Below are positions 10,191 through 23,170 of a stretch of 64,000 bases of DNA, in pieces. The stretch is from Platycnemis pennipes (Eukaryota; Arthropoda; Insecta; Odonata; Platycnemididae), in NCBI GenBank assembly GCA_933228895.1, contig OW121853.1:11290494-11354493 (forward strand). The letters run 5' to 3'. The position numbers and the translations under genes were made by a program. The notes beneath the pieces are model-generated. The model was given only the letters and a program-made list of their open reading frames with translations. It ran no database searches and was not told where the DNA came from. Position 1 is the stretch's first letter. Every line of letters starts with the position of its first letter.

Positions 10191-13100
10191 CATCTGATTT
10201 TGATATTGAAACTAGTAGTATCTAATCTTCATGACGACAGTGGCTTCCGTGTAATCGTCTCATTATCATAAGGATCTAGCGGTTTATATGGAGATAATGG
10301 AGACTTTCTTCTCTGTCCTAGGGTTTTCATCGCGGCAGTAGCTGGGGGTTTCATTCATTCAGAGAGCATTTCACATTCAGCACACTACCCGATGAATGGG
10401 TCGTTCAACGATGAAACCCCTGGCTGTTTGCAGTTGGAGGTGGGCTCCGTAAACTACTTAGTTAACGTCGTTAATCAATTCTACTGTCGAAAGCCTCTCT
10501 GTAAAAATTTCAACATCCTGATGGTCATGAAATACTATCTTCGTTTCGGTTCTTCTCTCCGTGTTTCGTTCTGCTCAAATTCAAGCTCAGTTCATCTTGC
10601 TCTTCGCATATGTAAAGAACGGTGTAAGTAACCATAATAATAATTCAACTGGATATGAAGCTCGCCTACCGAACCAAAGAACATGAGTGAAATCGGTTCT
10701 CAGGTTGGTAGCATTACGGCCTGACAATCAAAAGTAGAGGATCAAATCTCTCCTAGGCCATGGGCGTTGTGTTATCCTCAAAATATTTCGTAGGATTCGG
10801 CTAGAAGGTGCGATATAACTTTATCGTTTTGAGTATCTTAACGATTAATTCAAGTTTCCAACAGTCAGGATCGTGAGGATGAAATACATGAAGTGTCTAA
10901 GGCCTGTGAGGCTCGCGTATCAGGATACGGGACAGATCCTTTCTTTGATGCCAATTTAGACCTCATTCCACAAAAAAACAAAGATTAAGATTAGATGGAA
11001 GCTTCTAGTTAGTCTATAACCCAGCGCTTTACCTTCTTGGCTACCACGTCTCAATAACTACAAATGCCTATTGATCATGTGGCGTTGTTCATTGAGAGAT
11101 TGAGAGGAATTGGTTCATCTCTTCCTCGTGTCCAGAGAATAAGTATTCGCGCGCAGGAATCTAAATAGTTTTCGCTTCGCCAAGGCGAGGTTTAATTAAG
11201 TCGGCGTGTGACGTAACGCACGGTCTCGCCCTCCCGTCTCAGCCTGTCACGCGCGCGTAACGCCAACGCCCGTCCCTCCCCTCCACCGCGACTCCAGGGT
11301 CGCTCCTCCTCGCCCGCCCCCGCCCTCCCTCAGCAAGCTAAGGGACATTTGGACAGGGTCCAAGGTTCTGGGCAAGCACTTTGGCCGTCACCCCACCTGC
11401 GACGGAAGCCAGTGCCGCCGCTTGCAGCGTTTCAGGTAGACGAATGCCAGCGGTGCATCTCTCAGCCCCAGATCTTTTTTGCCCTCCACGATTTTTTCCA
11501 CACATCCTCGCCTCTGGAGTCAGCAGTTAGTTGCCCGAGTTACGAAATTATTTTGTTGCCGTCGAAAAGGGACGATGTTTGTGCTTTTTGCGTCTGGACG
11601 AGATAAAAACGGCAGTCCAAATACGATTCTAGGTTGGTAGCCTCTCCGTATTGACTCTTGGCAGATTGATTCCCCCGAGGTATGTTGAAAGAGGGACATT
11701 GGTTTTTGGCTCATACCGCCTCTCTCTCTCTCAAATAGTAGTATTTTATGAGTCTATTCTTCGTTATCTTTTGGGTCATTTAGTTTTTTAACCAAAACAT
11801 GGCTTTCATCGATAATTTGATCGATTAATCGGCTCAGAACAGTATGGTATTAACCCTGATTTAATTTGGGAATGACCTGAACCTGGCTTATATTCTCCTG
11901 GTAGGCAGTCACGATGTCTTTCATGTGTAACTTCTTTGAGTTCTTTCCCTCCCCAAGTCTATATTTGCATAACCTAAATCAGCATTGTTGATGCTATTGG
12001 GTGGATGCTTAAGCCACTTGTTGTCAGTCGCACGATGAATACGTATCCAATCCTCTCGTGCAGGTTCGTGCTAATCTTATTAGCACAACCTTTTTATCAT
12101 TTGATAAGCACAGGCAAATATTTGTCCGCCATTGAGTAAGCCGTAACTATTTTACGTTCAATCAGCGAATATGAAATGGGTGTATCGTTCTTTGAATGCT
12201 AAAATGAAGCAATGAGTGAACCGCGGAGCTAGTTACTGTGTAATGGTATCTGAAGAATATTACTTATTTAATTGGAACAATATGAAAGTAATCCTGTTGC
12301 TGTTTTTTTTACGGACACTGAGACAAGTTTCTCATATTAAAGTTAAACGTTTAAATCCATTATGCCATGTACTTAGTATAGCGCTACTAATTGGAAAAAT
12401 ATCTCGGCGAAATCTCATTTGGGCGTGAAAATATCTAGTATTTTCTTTACGAAGCGTAAAAATTTGGTGAAAATACTCGTGATGAATTTCATTCCGTGGA
12501 AAAGTTCTGCGATATATCGCTTGGGGTGATGGTTGTTCATGCGCTTTGCATGTTGATGCTGAGAGAATCGGATGATAGCCACCTCCTTCCTCCCTGGTGT
12601 CTGCAATCCAGACGCGATGGGCTCGGCGCGGCGAAATAGCTCGGTGGCCACTCTGTTGGCATGGCTGGTCTTGCTCTGGACTGTAGAAACATGCCTGCAG
12701 GCCTGATAGACACTGTACATGACTTCTCGAGTGTCCCTATCGTGCTGTAGAATATGGGGAACGGGGGAGCACGTAGCAGTCCATCAAGCAATAATAAATC
12801 AGTATAACATTCGCTTGCTTATTTTGTAATCGAAATCAAAAAGGAGGTTTAGTTTTCAATTAACGTATACTTTTCTCTTCTTTTGTTGAAGTCTAGGTGC
12901 TAACGAGGAAATATATTATCCAATTACTTTTATTAATACCTAATTCATGAAGACACTACGTTAGGGTTCTACGTATTTCGCGTGGTTGCCTTTGGTTAAG
13001 ATAATTTGCATTCTGTCAATGATCATGCCGAAAAGTGGATGAAAAGCCTCCATATGTGATGTGTCTCGGATGGGCCTCTTCTCTTATTTATTCTCCACCG

Positions 13101-14262
13101 ACTCCGCGCCCTTACACACGTTTCCATCCCGTTTTCTCAGCCAGTTGCTTAGCGTTGTCTGGAATGCGCGATGGTCGCGGAGAGAGATGTGCAGGCTTCT
13201 TGTTTTTAACTTGCAGGAGATGCCGTAAGGCTTCAAGTAAAGGTCGACGCCTTATCCGAGTAAGATTCGCATTTGGACCTTGCTTATCCCATCGATTGCT
13301 TTGCGATAAGCGAGGTGGCGATATTTTCACGAGATATATTTTATCCGAATCTTCCTTGAACCATTTCTCTAATTCCATCACTCATTTGGTCTTCAATGAA
13401 AAACAAGCTGTTATTTTTTCTTTGGAAACAATTTCCGACCAAGAATTCATAAAGAATGCATCAATATTTTCAGAGATGGCATTTGTAATCTTTTTTATTG
13501 GCCAAAGTTGGACTTGCGGGGGTGTATGTGTGTAGGGGTATGAATTGGCTGTGGGGGAGGGTTGCGTCGCAGTGTGCGAGGGTGCAGCCGGGGACAGCGG
13601 ATGTCGTGAAGGGGTTTTCCGACGCCCGGTGTCCAGGGAGGAGTGTTTCTGGTGCTGCAGGAGTCAGGGGGGAGGAAGGGACGGTTGGTCGCTCCCCTGA
13701 GCATCAACCCCTCGACTTCCTCCTCCTCCCCTGCATCTCTCGGTGGATCTCCCCGCATCTTCCTCTCCTCCGGGGAAGGGGCTTTTCGGCAAGGAAGTGA
13801 GTGCCCGATACCCGTCGCCGCACTCACTCCTGGTTCGTCGCCGGATGGGGGTGGTGGATGGCGCGGGATTTATGGGCTGACCTCGCAGTTCCATCTCCAG
13901 TTCCGAGCGGACGAAAGAGAGAGAGAGCCCCCGATCCTTTTGTTCTTTCGCACCCCCCACCCCCTCAATGAAAAGCTTCTTCGCTTGGCAGCACGTACGT
14001 CCCAACCCCTTACCCACTCAAAACTCGCCTCATCCCCTCGCCCACCCTTTCTTGAATCTTCTTTCATCAACCATTTCTCCTAATCCGCCTTTACCATCTC
14101 CTGACTTGCTGCATCCGCGGACGTCGTTCATCTTCCCGATGTGAGGGTCTTTAATTTTATCATTCGGCATATTTTGCGGAATAAAATTTTCGCATTTCTC
14201 TGTGAAATGTTTTCTGAAGACTTTCTATCTGATGCTGTTTCCCATTAAGTCATTCTACATTA
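10191..14262. other. Non-coding with GC-rich islands
   Basis: CpG-rich blocks lie at about 11160-11440 and 13500-14080; the second is G-rich on the + strand at first and then C-rich. At about 10690-10770 there is a decayed tRNA-like stretch. No ORF in this stretch looks like a known protein, and no splice-bounded conserved exon was found. Confidence 0.45.
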
Positions 14263-14778
14263 AGGTGCGTTTACACGTAGCATGCTATGATAGTCAACTG
14301 CTAACAACTGTTAAGCCCCACTCGCATGTGTAAATAGCAACTGCGATGCGAGTTCAGGTCGATACTGGACACATGTCGAACACTATCGATCCTAGTTCGA
14401 GCTATTAGCAAAGTCGAAGCCTGTCTACTTTCCAGCAGAAATGTATCCAACACAATCGCCAACGGAAAGCAATACACGACGTATGATATCGGGAATTTGG
14501 ATATAATCACAAGGATTTGCCTTCCCAAAGGGGAAATTCTACTCTTCAAAGAATGGGAACAGAAGATAATCGTCAATGGAATTTATTGCTTGAAGAATTT
14601 CATGAAAATTTAACCATCAATCACTATTGAAAAAAACTCTTTTTATTTGTTATGACAATTTCTAAGTAGCGACTTTAAGCTGCATAGAAGTTGGTGCAGA
14701 CGCATCATAGCAGTAGCGATATGGTAAAATAAATCTCGCGACTGGCATAGCAGTCAACTTCTACGTGTAAACGCTGCT
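14263..14778. mobile_element. PIF/Harbinger-like miniature element with TTA duplication
   Basis: The ends are inverted: AGGTGCGTTTACACGTAG at the left and CTACGTGTAAACGCTGCT at the right, three mismatches over 18 bases. TTA is present on both sides (14260-14262 and 14779-14781). A 3-bp TTA/TAA duplication with this kind of terminus is characteristic of the PIF/Harbinger superfamily. At 516 bp it has no recognisable transposase. A minus-strand open frame of 91 codons inside it is not a family I know. Confidence 0.65.
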
Positions 14779-14781
14779 TTA

Positions 14782-16816
14782 AATAATGTGTTTAATAATG
14801 ACATGGGTTTATTATGAAAAGTACCTTCGTTCCCATGGCGAAATACAAGTATTCCATGAGGGAATATATTGCGTTGATCTTGTCCCAATGGGACCATGTA
14901 ATTCATCCTTTTTATCTTTATTAAGCTTATATGTTCGCATAAACGTGACATATAATGGTTTTAGATATTACCCTGGCAATAATTGACGATATAAAAAAGG
15001 TAGTCTTAAAACTCATATGATTCCTTCCGCTAAAGATGTAATTTTATTGAAAAGATGCATTCACTATGATGATTAAACTAAGTTCTATAATGCTCAAATA
15101 AATCACTTCATAGGCTTGCCCACTCGTGAATTGCTCGGGGGCATAAAATATGCCTCCTCGCTTTCATTTCTTTCTATTTTACGGTGTATTGAATAATTCT
15201 AAGTTTATGCTTGTAATAGATGTTGAGGAGGGGTAAAGGTCGATATTTCTCTGTACCAGTTTAGATTTGACTTGCTTGGTTGTGGAAATAGTATACTTGA
15301 ACAATCAGTCCGACTGCTTTTACGATATAGACAAGGTCACAGTTTTTCCGGACGCAATTTGTTGTTGATTATTTCAGTTACGTATTCGGTACGACTTACG
15401 CAGGGTACTCTGTCGAGCATTTCATTCGTTGCTGTGCAGTGTATGTACGTGTTCTTCAAGGATGAGAGGATTCATATCGCTATCGTTTTACGTGGAAAAG
15501 TGCTGTGCAAAATATTGTCTTTTGTCATTGCAAATGCGTTTTGATGGGTGACGAAATATCTCCGCGTTTGCACGAATGGCCATTCTGCGGCTGGTGTCGG
15601 ACGCTGCGGAGAGATGGCGCGCACATCCCCAGACTACTCGCCTCGGTCCTTCACCGCCGCTCTCGATGGAGAAACTCAAAGCGATTACGTAGCGTTTTCG
15701 GAGAATCGTGTGATGCAAAAGGACTGCATGGTTGTGGAATAACTTCATCTTTGCTTTACTTTAAATATTTGTTCCATGCTGACGGTTCGAATATAAGTGT
15801 CGTAATCAAATGCTCGCGACGCGGGTGCTTTAGAGCTGGCGGCCTTATAAATGACTTCCCACCTTAACTTACCCCTGGATTCTCCCCTCACCATACTCCC
15901 CAACAAAATAACCCTTCGAGCTACTACCCTAATAAAAAACCTTTCTTCCCCACCGCAAACTCCCAAATTATAATACCTACCACGACCATTAAGGGCAAAG
16001 AGCCCGGGATGGTGATACAGGCTTCCTGAAAAATAGTTCCGAGTTCCGAGGGTATGTGTTCTATACTTTTTCACATTCTAAGGGGATTTGATTTTTCACT
16101 GGAGTGCCGATTCATGATTGAATGGGTGCCTTGTGAAGATAACCCTTTTGAGTTCAGTAGGTACTCCGTCCCTTTCGACCCCTGGGCATTTTTCGCTAGA
16201 AAGACGCCGCTGGGTTTCTCTCCATCCGTCCTTTCTTTTCTCATTGGAGCTGTACACCTATCTTACCGTCCTGAGGAGGAATTATTGTAATAGCTAGCTT
16301 TACCCCTGTTCAATCAGCCGTTGAAAGTCTACTCACTCTCTTCACTGTGAGAAATGTTGTACGGCGTAGCTTATTTGGGGTCAAAACAGTCGGTCGGAAG
16401 GGTAATTGATAGTGGGGTTTATGTAAGTCTTCTAGTAAAGAAACGAAATACATTAGACATATTTTGGGAGTATCGACGAGCTGTATTCTTGTTCACGGAT
16501 TTAATTTCTTCTGAAATGGTGGATTCTTCAACTTCCTTTCCCATTTTTTACTTTGGGAACCGCTGAAAAGGCAAAAGGTGATCCCTTCACCCTTGGGAAA
16601 TGTGTTGAACTATTTGGCTCTATTTTGAGGAAGTGGTGCTCTCCAGTTGCTGGGCCTCCTGTTATATATATTGTGATCTTGCATCCTATATTGTAATCTT
16701 GCATCCTATATTGTGATCTTGCATCAATACCAATTACCAATGTGATTGTTGGAGCAGAAACAAATACATATTAATTATTTGTTTCGGGTGGTCGAATCTA
16801 TAGGGCTTACCTCATA
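14782..16816. other. AT-rich non-coding stretch
   Basis: No conserved gene found. At 16660-16730 a short unit reading CTTGCATCCTATATTGT is repeated about three times in tandem. A CpG-rich patch lies near 15560-15680. Confidence 0.4.
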
Positions 16817-16928
16817 GGGCAAAACTATTATACGTTTTGGACGACTACTGGAAGGTTTCTATAGAAGGTAAGAATTTTTCGCGTTGCATCACAAACGATA
16901 TAAACGTTCGTTTTTCTAATCGACTTAA

Positions 16929-17847
16929 GAAGTTTCCACCGTGACTCCACGATTCAAAATCCCGTAAAAGAGTTAAGTTATTTAATGAATAAATACCGAT
17001 CCAGAAAAATACCTGTATGGAAAATCACCTATAGCGTGATAACGTATGCACTATAATTGTATGAGTATGCTATTACACAGCGCGTTTTAGTTGCATTCTA
17101 TTTTTTACAAGCTCTTTTGACCCATTTTGACTTCGGAACGTGACTCACGTGTTGTTGCCACGTTTAATTTATAAAGTGAGAATACTTGCTCAATCCCGCT
17201 AATACGTATTTTGAAATAGGTCAAATATTTCCTTACTTAGTTTTAAACTATTCCCTTGCAAATACAATTCTTTGTTTTGAATTTTATTAATATCGATATT
17301 TTTGAAAACTATTTGGCAGCAATGACGCTGCTACCATTTGGAAGCATTAGTATTAATTACACCATGTCAATAACCAAATAAATATTTAAATTACATAAAC
17401 AATATAAGAAGAACCTTGGTGAGGTATATTCCTTAATTAAGTTAGTAAATAGGCTTGTAAACACGTTCCGTCATAAGGTACTTATGACGGAATGTTGCCA
17501 ATGATAACAACATACTATTTTCATGTAACTAAAGCTTTTCTGCTTTTTTGAGCAAACATTTATTAACATATATTAAACAAATTGGCAAGGTGAGCACTTT
17601 TTTACAATGCTAAATTCTACATGAAATTGCGCATCTTATATTACTTTTTCGTCAAAACTACATTTCTGCAAGAGTCTTGCTCTGCCGTATAACCACGTAT
17701 AAAATAGCTAATTTTCAAAGTCTTTTTTCTCCAAATATATTATGGAAAAGCCTCATTATTTCATTGCTAATGGATAGAAGGGCCAAAAAATTGTGTCCTG
17801 AAATTTTCACAAAAATGACATGTACTTCATAATTTGGTGGAGCCTCC
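16929..17847 (+). mobile_element. TTAA-family element (Kolobok-like candidate), copy A
   Basis: This copy aligns over its length with the inverted copy at 36420-37210. The left end is GAAGTTTCCACCG preceded by TTAA; the right end is CGGTGGAGCCTCC-like (TGGTGGAGCCTCC). Compared with copy B it has an extra segment of about 130 bp near 17455-17620, which contains a perfect hairpin. It is inserted inside the long-inverted-repeat element 16817-18155. No transposase is visible. Confidence 0.7.
17466..17492. repeat. Perfect 12-bp hairpin inside an insertion
   Basis: TTCCGTCATAAG (17466-17477) is followed by a GTA loop and its exact reverse complement (17481-17492). The hairpin lies in the stretch that copy B of the surrounding element lacks, so it belongs to a separate small insertion or an older form of the element. 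Confidence 0.85.
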
Positions 17848-18155
17848 TATATAATGATGCGATATGCCTTTATCTAACGTCAACAGTCACATGGATAAGT
17901 GAACGTTGCTCTCACTATTAAAGCAAACATATCTTGTCACAGGAGGGAATCCTTGTTGTTTCATCAAAAACACGTAATCCTCTGCTGCTAGGAGCAAACG
18001 AAGCAGACACTTCTCGATTATGTCGCTTATTTGATTAGACAAACGAAAGCAATGGAAGCGATTTATATCGTTTGTGACGTAACGCGAGGAATTCTTCCCT
18101 CGCCATCTATGGAAACCTTCCAGTACTACATCCAAAACTTGTAACAGTTTTCCCC

Positions 18156-21100
18156 AATGCTGTGAGAGTACTATATTGTACTTACTCTATGGTCAAACCA
18201 AGGTAAGGGTTGTTAACTGATGGTAATGCATTAAATATTTGCATGAAAGTCTAGCGCAGAACTTGATATGGACGGTGTCTTTTATGGTTGCTATTGTATG
18301 GAGAGATGATTAGAATGTATTGGAAGATTTTGGGATGGAGTTCGGAGAATAATTAAAAGATACGATGGATGGAATGGTGTTCGAATCGAGTGTTGAGAAT
18401 GGTGGTAAAGAAGAAAGAGTTTGGCGAATAGTTGGGAGCAGAGTAGTTGGATGGGAGGAGTAATTAAGTTCTTTGGAGTCCGGATGACTGAAATTGGAGA
18501 AAGAGTACGAAGTAAACTGGGAAACGTGCGGAAAAGTAAATGTATTTTGGAGAGTCTGAAGATTGGATATTCTGATATTAGGAAAGAAATGGTATCGTGA
18601 AGGAGCTGTTTTTTGAAAATGAAGAACCGACCGCATCCAAATCTTCCCGAAGCGGCAGGAAACTCCAAATATTTCTTCTCCCGTCAGTCTCGCCCTTGCC
18701 CTCGTCTCGTCCTCCTCGGAAGGTTTCGCGTTTTCCTCCTCGTGTCGAAGGCGAGACCATGGCAGAAGAGTGCGCACCCCGCAGTGACCACCGCGCGAGA
18801 AAAGGAGCGGTGATCCGCTCGCGCGCCCAGAGCGCATTCGGCGGCGCTCTGCATGCGGCGGCGGGTGCCGCCAGCGTGCGTGTATGCCGTCCTCGGGTGC
18901 GGCGGCGCTTCCAGGAGGAGTGGAGAGAGCGTCTCGGGGAAGCTAGCGCCCTCTGCGCCCCTCCCACTTTCCTTATCTCGTTCCCTTCCCTCGCCCCCCT
19001 TCCCATCATCCTCCTCTCCTCTCCCTCCTTCTAATGACTCTTCCGAGCAGCGACTGGCATTGACAGATGAGGTACACGGACCGGGAGGAAACGTAATATT
19101 TTTTTGTCTACCTCGTTTCTGCACCGCGCTCTCTTCTCTCTGCCTTCTTCCACCCGCCGCCTCCTTATCTTCTTCTTCTTCCCCTTTGCCTCTTCCCTTC
19201 TCTTCCTCCGTGCCATCATCACTCTCCTTCTCCTCATCCCGTTCTGTTCCCGCCATCCTTGTTCTTTGCCCAGCTCCTCCTTACTTCCTCCCTGGCTTAC
19301 AGGCCGTCCTTCCCACTCCCGTTCCGAATAATCGTCGCTCCCGTAAGATTTCCACCCGCCCCGCCCGCCCACACCGAGTCCTTCTCGTGTTAAAATACGC
19401 CGGACCTCGGTGCCCTTCACATCTGCCAGCGATGACTGCGATCTGGAATAAATTCTACGGTTCGGAATTATAAGAACCGTACCCATGTACATGTTGCCGT
19501 TAAACGTGCCATGTTTCAGTCCTGCTTTGGTGACGGTTGTTGGCTAGTGAGAGATAAAAAACTTCCATCATGTGGAGCTGTAGTAAGAATGTGTTGGGAT
19601 GATGTTAGGTTGAGCAAATGAGTTATGCCCCTGGAAAACGCTTATCTACATTCTGGAAATAATATTTTGAATTCGATTTTGTGTTGAAGATTTATCACTT
19701 GAAAGTGAACTTAACTGTTATAATTGCCAATCTTTTCGTTTTATGTAAGAGCGTTCAGTGCCGCAAACCAAGCGCAGGTGACTGAGTTATAGCTACTTTA
19801 ATCAAAGATAAATAGCTCGTTTCGTTAGATGATTTGGAAAATAAGTGAAATGAAAATGGTTCATATTCCATTTGTGACCTCTCTTCTGTGACGCCTACTA
19901 TGGTTGTTCTTAGCAAGTGTAAAACCTGGGATTTTTAGACCATAGTTAACTTTTGTTGAATGCATGACAACTTAGCTCACACGCTATAATAAGTTGAAAT
20001 TTAAATTTGGGTCACCTTTGCTGTTCATCAGAAGAGCGTTTTAAAATGATTGGTAAATTTGATGGATTGCAAAGCTCTCTCTCTTTCCGGTTCAACCCTT
20101 GTTGTGTATTTCAGGGTCACGCGTCAAAATCACCCAAACCTCACACCCCCCACGAATTAATTAGCTGGCGTATATTTCATGCCTTATTCCTCCATCACCT
20201 AACGGCTGGCTAGTCGATTGCATTGAGATGGGCGATGGGAAATAAATGGGAAGTGTTTCCATCTTCCCGCTCATCTCGGCCCTGCATCTCCGGGACGACA
20301 AGGACCCTCTACACCCACTCCCTCCTTATCCCTCCCATCTCTCGCCTCCCTCCCCCATCCTCCCTAATCCCTCCCTCCCGAGTCTCCAGCCCCACTTCAC
20401 TCGCACCCCTCTCCCCGCCCGCACCCTCTCCGTAGATTATCCCTCCTCTGCGTAGCCCGGGTTTCCTCCGGCATCTTCGTGTTCCGTCTTTTTTCGCCGC
20501 TGATCCGGTTTCGAATCCCATTACCACGGAGGGAAAATGCGGAAGGGTTGCAAAGGGTGCGCAAGGGGAGTGTTGCCTATCGTCCTCTCCTAATCCACTC
20601 TAGTTGAACACTTTGATCTAGCATTTTCATAAGCTGTCATTTCTTCAAGTTAAAATCTCCGTGTTATGTCTTACCTGCAGCCGAATTTAAGTATCAGTTT
20701 TAGCGCAAGCGGAGAACCAGAATTTACAGTTTTGGGAATGTTCTGAAAATGCACTTGTTCCCCAAGATAGAAAAACGCTGAATTAGGAAATTTCTCTGAA
20801 ATATAATGTTAAGCTTGGAAAGTTATGAGAATTCGCTATGATACATTCCTTCATATACTTTAATTTTTTTATATAAAATTTTCCGGACATTGATTGTGTA
20901 GTTATTTGTGTTAATAATATAATTTGTCTTTGTATGATATTAAAAAATCTGCTCTCATTCCAATTAATGTGTTATCTTGTGTCGTATACATTGTGGTCAT
21001 TATGTTTCGAAGCAAGTTTTGGTCATCAGCCCGTGGTGAGGTGCCTGATTTCGGTTGATGAAATGTTAACCCTTTTCGGGAAAAATTAAATTGATTTTAC

Positions 21101-22873
21101 TGCTGGGGATCGTAATGGAGTGGCTAAATTATCGTAGACGCTTGTTGAGAAATTATCGTAAATCTTCAAATACTTTCAGGTGCCATTCATGAGCGTACAT
21201 GTGAAATTGTTTTAGGAGGGCTTGGTTGGTCGAAACATAATTAGCCATTATATTAAATTCTAAGTTAGAGACGAAGAGTTAAGTGTGTGACGTATTATTC
21301 CGAATTCAGAACTCTCATTAGCAGCCTGAGATAATTAACTAGTGGAAATCGAATTTTCCTATAATCATGTAGTGGACGAGGTTGCTCATGATGAATGGGT
21401 CAGCATTGATTAAAAGTTACTGATTTTCATTTGTTAATCGTTATCGTTGACTAAATTAATTTCGTTCTCTTCCACTTTTGTATGAATTGGGTTGTTTTAT
21501 CGTATCTCACGAAAACTCGTATCTTCGAGTGCGCTGAATTATTAATTACATATTTGTCATGGCTTTCTGATTTCAGTATGTTGTATGCTTTTCCTCTATC
21601 AGTTTGTCCGCTCCTGTTTCATTGAATCATTTGTTATGCTGGTCCTTATACAAATAACCAGATTTCAATTACTGAAGTATACTTTTTATAAGCTTCTAAC
21701 TAATACTAGGACACCTGGGTGTCAAGTAACAGGCATTTTTTTATAAAAGCAAACAGTGTCCATTTCAGATGTTGAGTTTCCTTATAATTTTTTCTACGGA
21801 GTGCTCATATTAATTTCTTTATGCAGTCTTCTTAAGATCCGATTTATTTTTTTTTGCTTGTATCTATTTAGTAGCTTCTTATGTAAGTATTTTCAGTTTC
21901 TTGGGAGTAATTTTATCTTCTTCAGGTCCTAGTTGCATTATAATATGTGCTCAGTCGATTTTATATATTCCTTGATTATTTTGCTCTTTAGCGCCATTTT
22001 ACCTTTAAAATTATTCGTGTACTTTCTTAACCCGTCAGTCATAAAGACGCAGCATATATTTTCTCTTTTAAATTCAAGTTTGTGGGCGAAATAAACATAA
22101 ATACAGAGAAGGAGAGGACAGTGCATTTTCAGAGCAAGAATTTCTTGTCAGGCCGCCATTGTCCCATCCACAAAACTCATTTCATACATTTACATGTATG
22201 TTGCACGGATAATGCGAGTATAATGTGACTAAAGTGTATGTTTTCTTGGCGTGCATGAGATGAATGCGTATGTACTTCTCCATTCTTAGTTCCCATGAGT
22301 GGAATTGAACATCCTTCTCTTTTTAAGCCATTGTTAACCGTGGCTGCTCCCTCCAAGATGCCGGGGAGAGGTATTGGAAGGAGATCCGCGTCTTCCCTAA
22401 TCGCCTCTCCCTTCTCGCTGCCACTAATGACTTAAACTGTTGACGCGCTTCAAAACAATACAATACCGTCCCCCCTCCCCTCCTTTGAAGTCCCGTTCCG
22501 TCCTCCACCCGTCCTCTCTTTGCCGCATGAAGTCCCACCGTCACTCCATCCACTCCTGCCCCATCTCATTCGCCCCCGCCTTTCGCCCCCTCCCCCTTAA
22601 AAACCCCCGAACCCACCGTGCTTTCCTCCCCCGCAACTCTCCCATCAATCTTTCCTCTCTCTTCTCCCGAGCCAATGATCCTCCGTCGCTCTCTTATCTT
22701 CCCATTCCAACTGGTCCGCTCGCTCGGTTCAATCCCTCGTCCGCGGGTGGTGCGGCCCTCCTCAGTCGACTGTTCCAATCTTCGCGAAACGCTGCCGCAT
22801 TTCCGTACTGAATGGCTCCTTGTGAAAATCGGGTTGACGGTAGCTATGGCATTGGGTACTATGTGCATGTAGG
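18156..22873. other. Non-coding with pyrimidine-rich islands
   Basis: A purine-rich stretch (18300-18560) precedes a CpG-rich island at 18700-19450 that gives overlapping ORFs on both strands. Other C/T-rich islands are at 20280-20470 and 22330-22800. The rest is AT-rich. None of the ORFs resembles a protein family or is framed by a convincing splice pair. I found no repeat shared with other parts of the window. Confidence 0.45.
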
Positions 22874-23170
22874 TGATTATGTGGTGGCTAGAGTACTAGT
22901 TTCAAATCACTAGGGTCTGGGCTCGAATCCCGAAAGTGGCAGAGATTTTTCAGTGGAATCACGGCCCTTACTTGAGTGCTTTGTAGAGAGTACTGCGCAT
23001 TACGTCTGTTGGACAGGAAGTTCAACTTAGGACCTCTAAGCGCCTCTCGTGGAAGTTCACTACGACGGGTCCTACCTTCATCCGCTGCCAAAAGTCACAC
23101 CACAACTTTCACTTCACTCATTCTCAATAGCTCAAATGACCTCAGCCATTGGTCGCCTCCCCTAAAACTA
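22874..23170 (+). repeat. SINE family 1 copy (diverged)
   Basis: The tRNA-like head reads GTGGTGGCTAGAGTACTAG with a B box GGCTCGAATCCC. The family body follows (TTACTTGAGTGC) and then the ending CATTGGTCGCCTCCCCTAA. It aligns over its length with 33860-34159 but is clearly older. Confidence 0.75.

Larger units (their letters stand above)
16817..18155. mobile_element. Long-inverted-repeat element carrying a nested element
   Basis: The outer arms are about 100 bp each (16817-16922 and about 18033-18155). Both carry TACTGGAAGGTTTC and CACAAACGATATAAA in inverted orientation. The outermost bases are GGGCAAAACT and AGTTTTCCCC. The centre is occupied by another transposon (16929-17847). No transposase was recognised, and the target duplication is not clear, so the superfamily is open. 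Confidence 0.65.

Noticed and set aside
13498..14083. ORFs on both strands of the 13.5-14.1 kb island
   Set aside because: Multiple overlapping frames in GC-rich DNA, with no domain or splice evidence.
18578..19492. Overlapping ORFs on both strands of the 18.7-19.5 kb CpG-rich island
   Set aside because: Several frames are open at once, residues are dominated by Ser, Pro, Arg and Gly, and no family or splice structure is visible.
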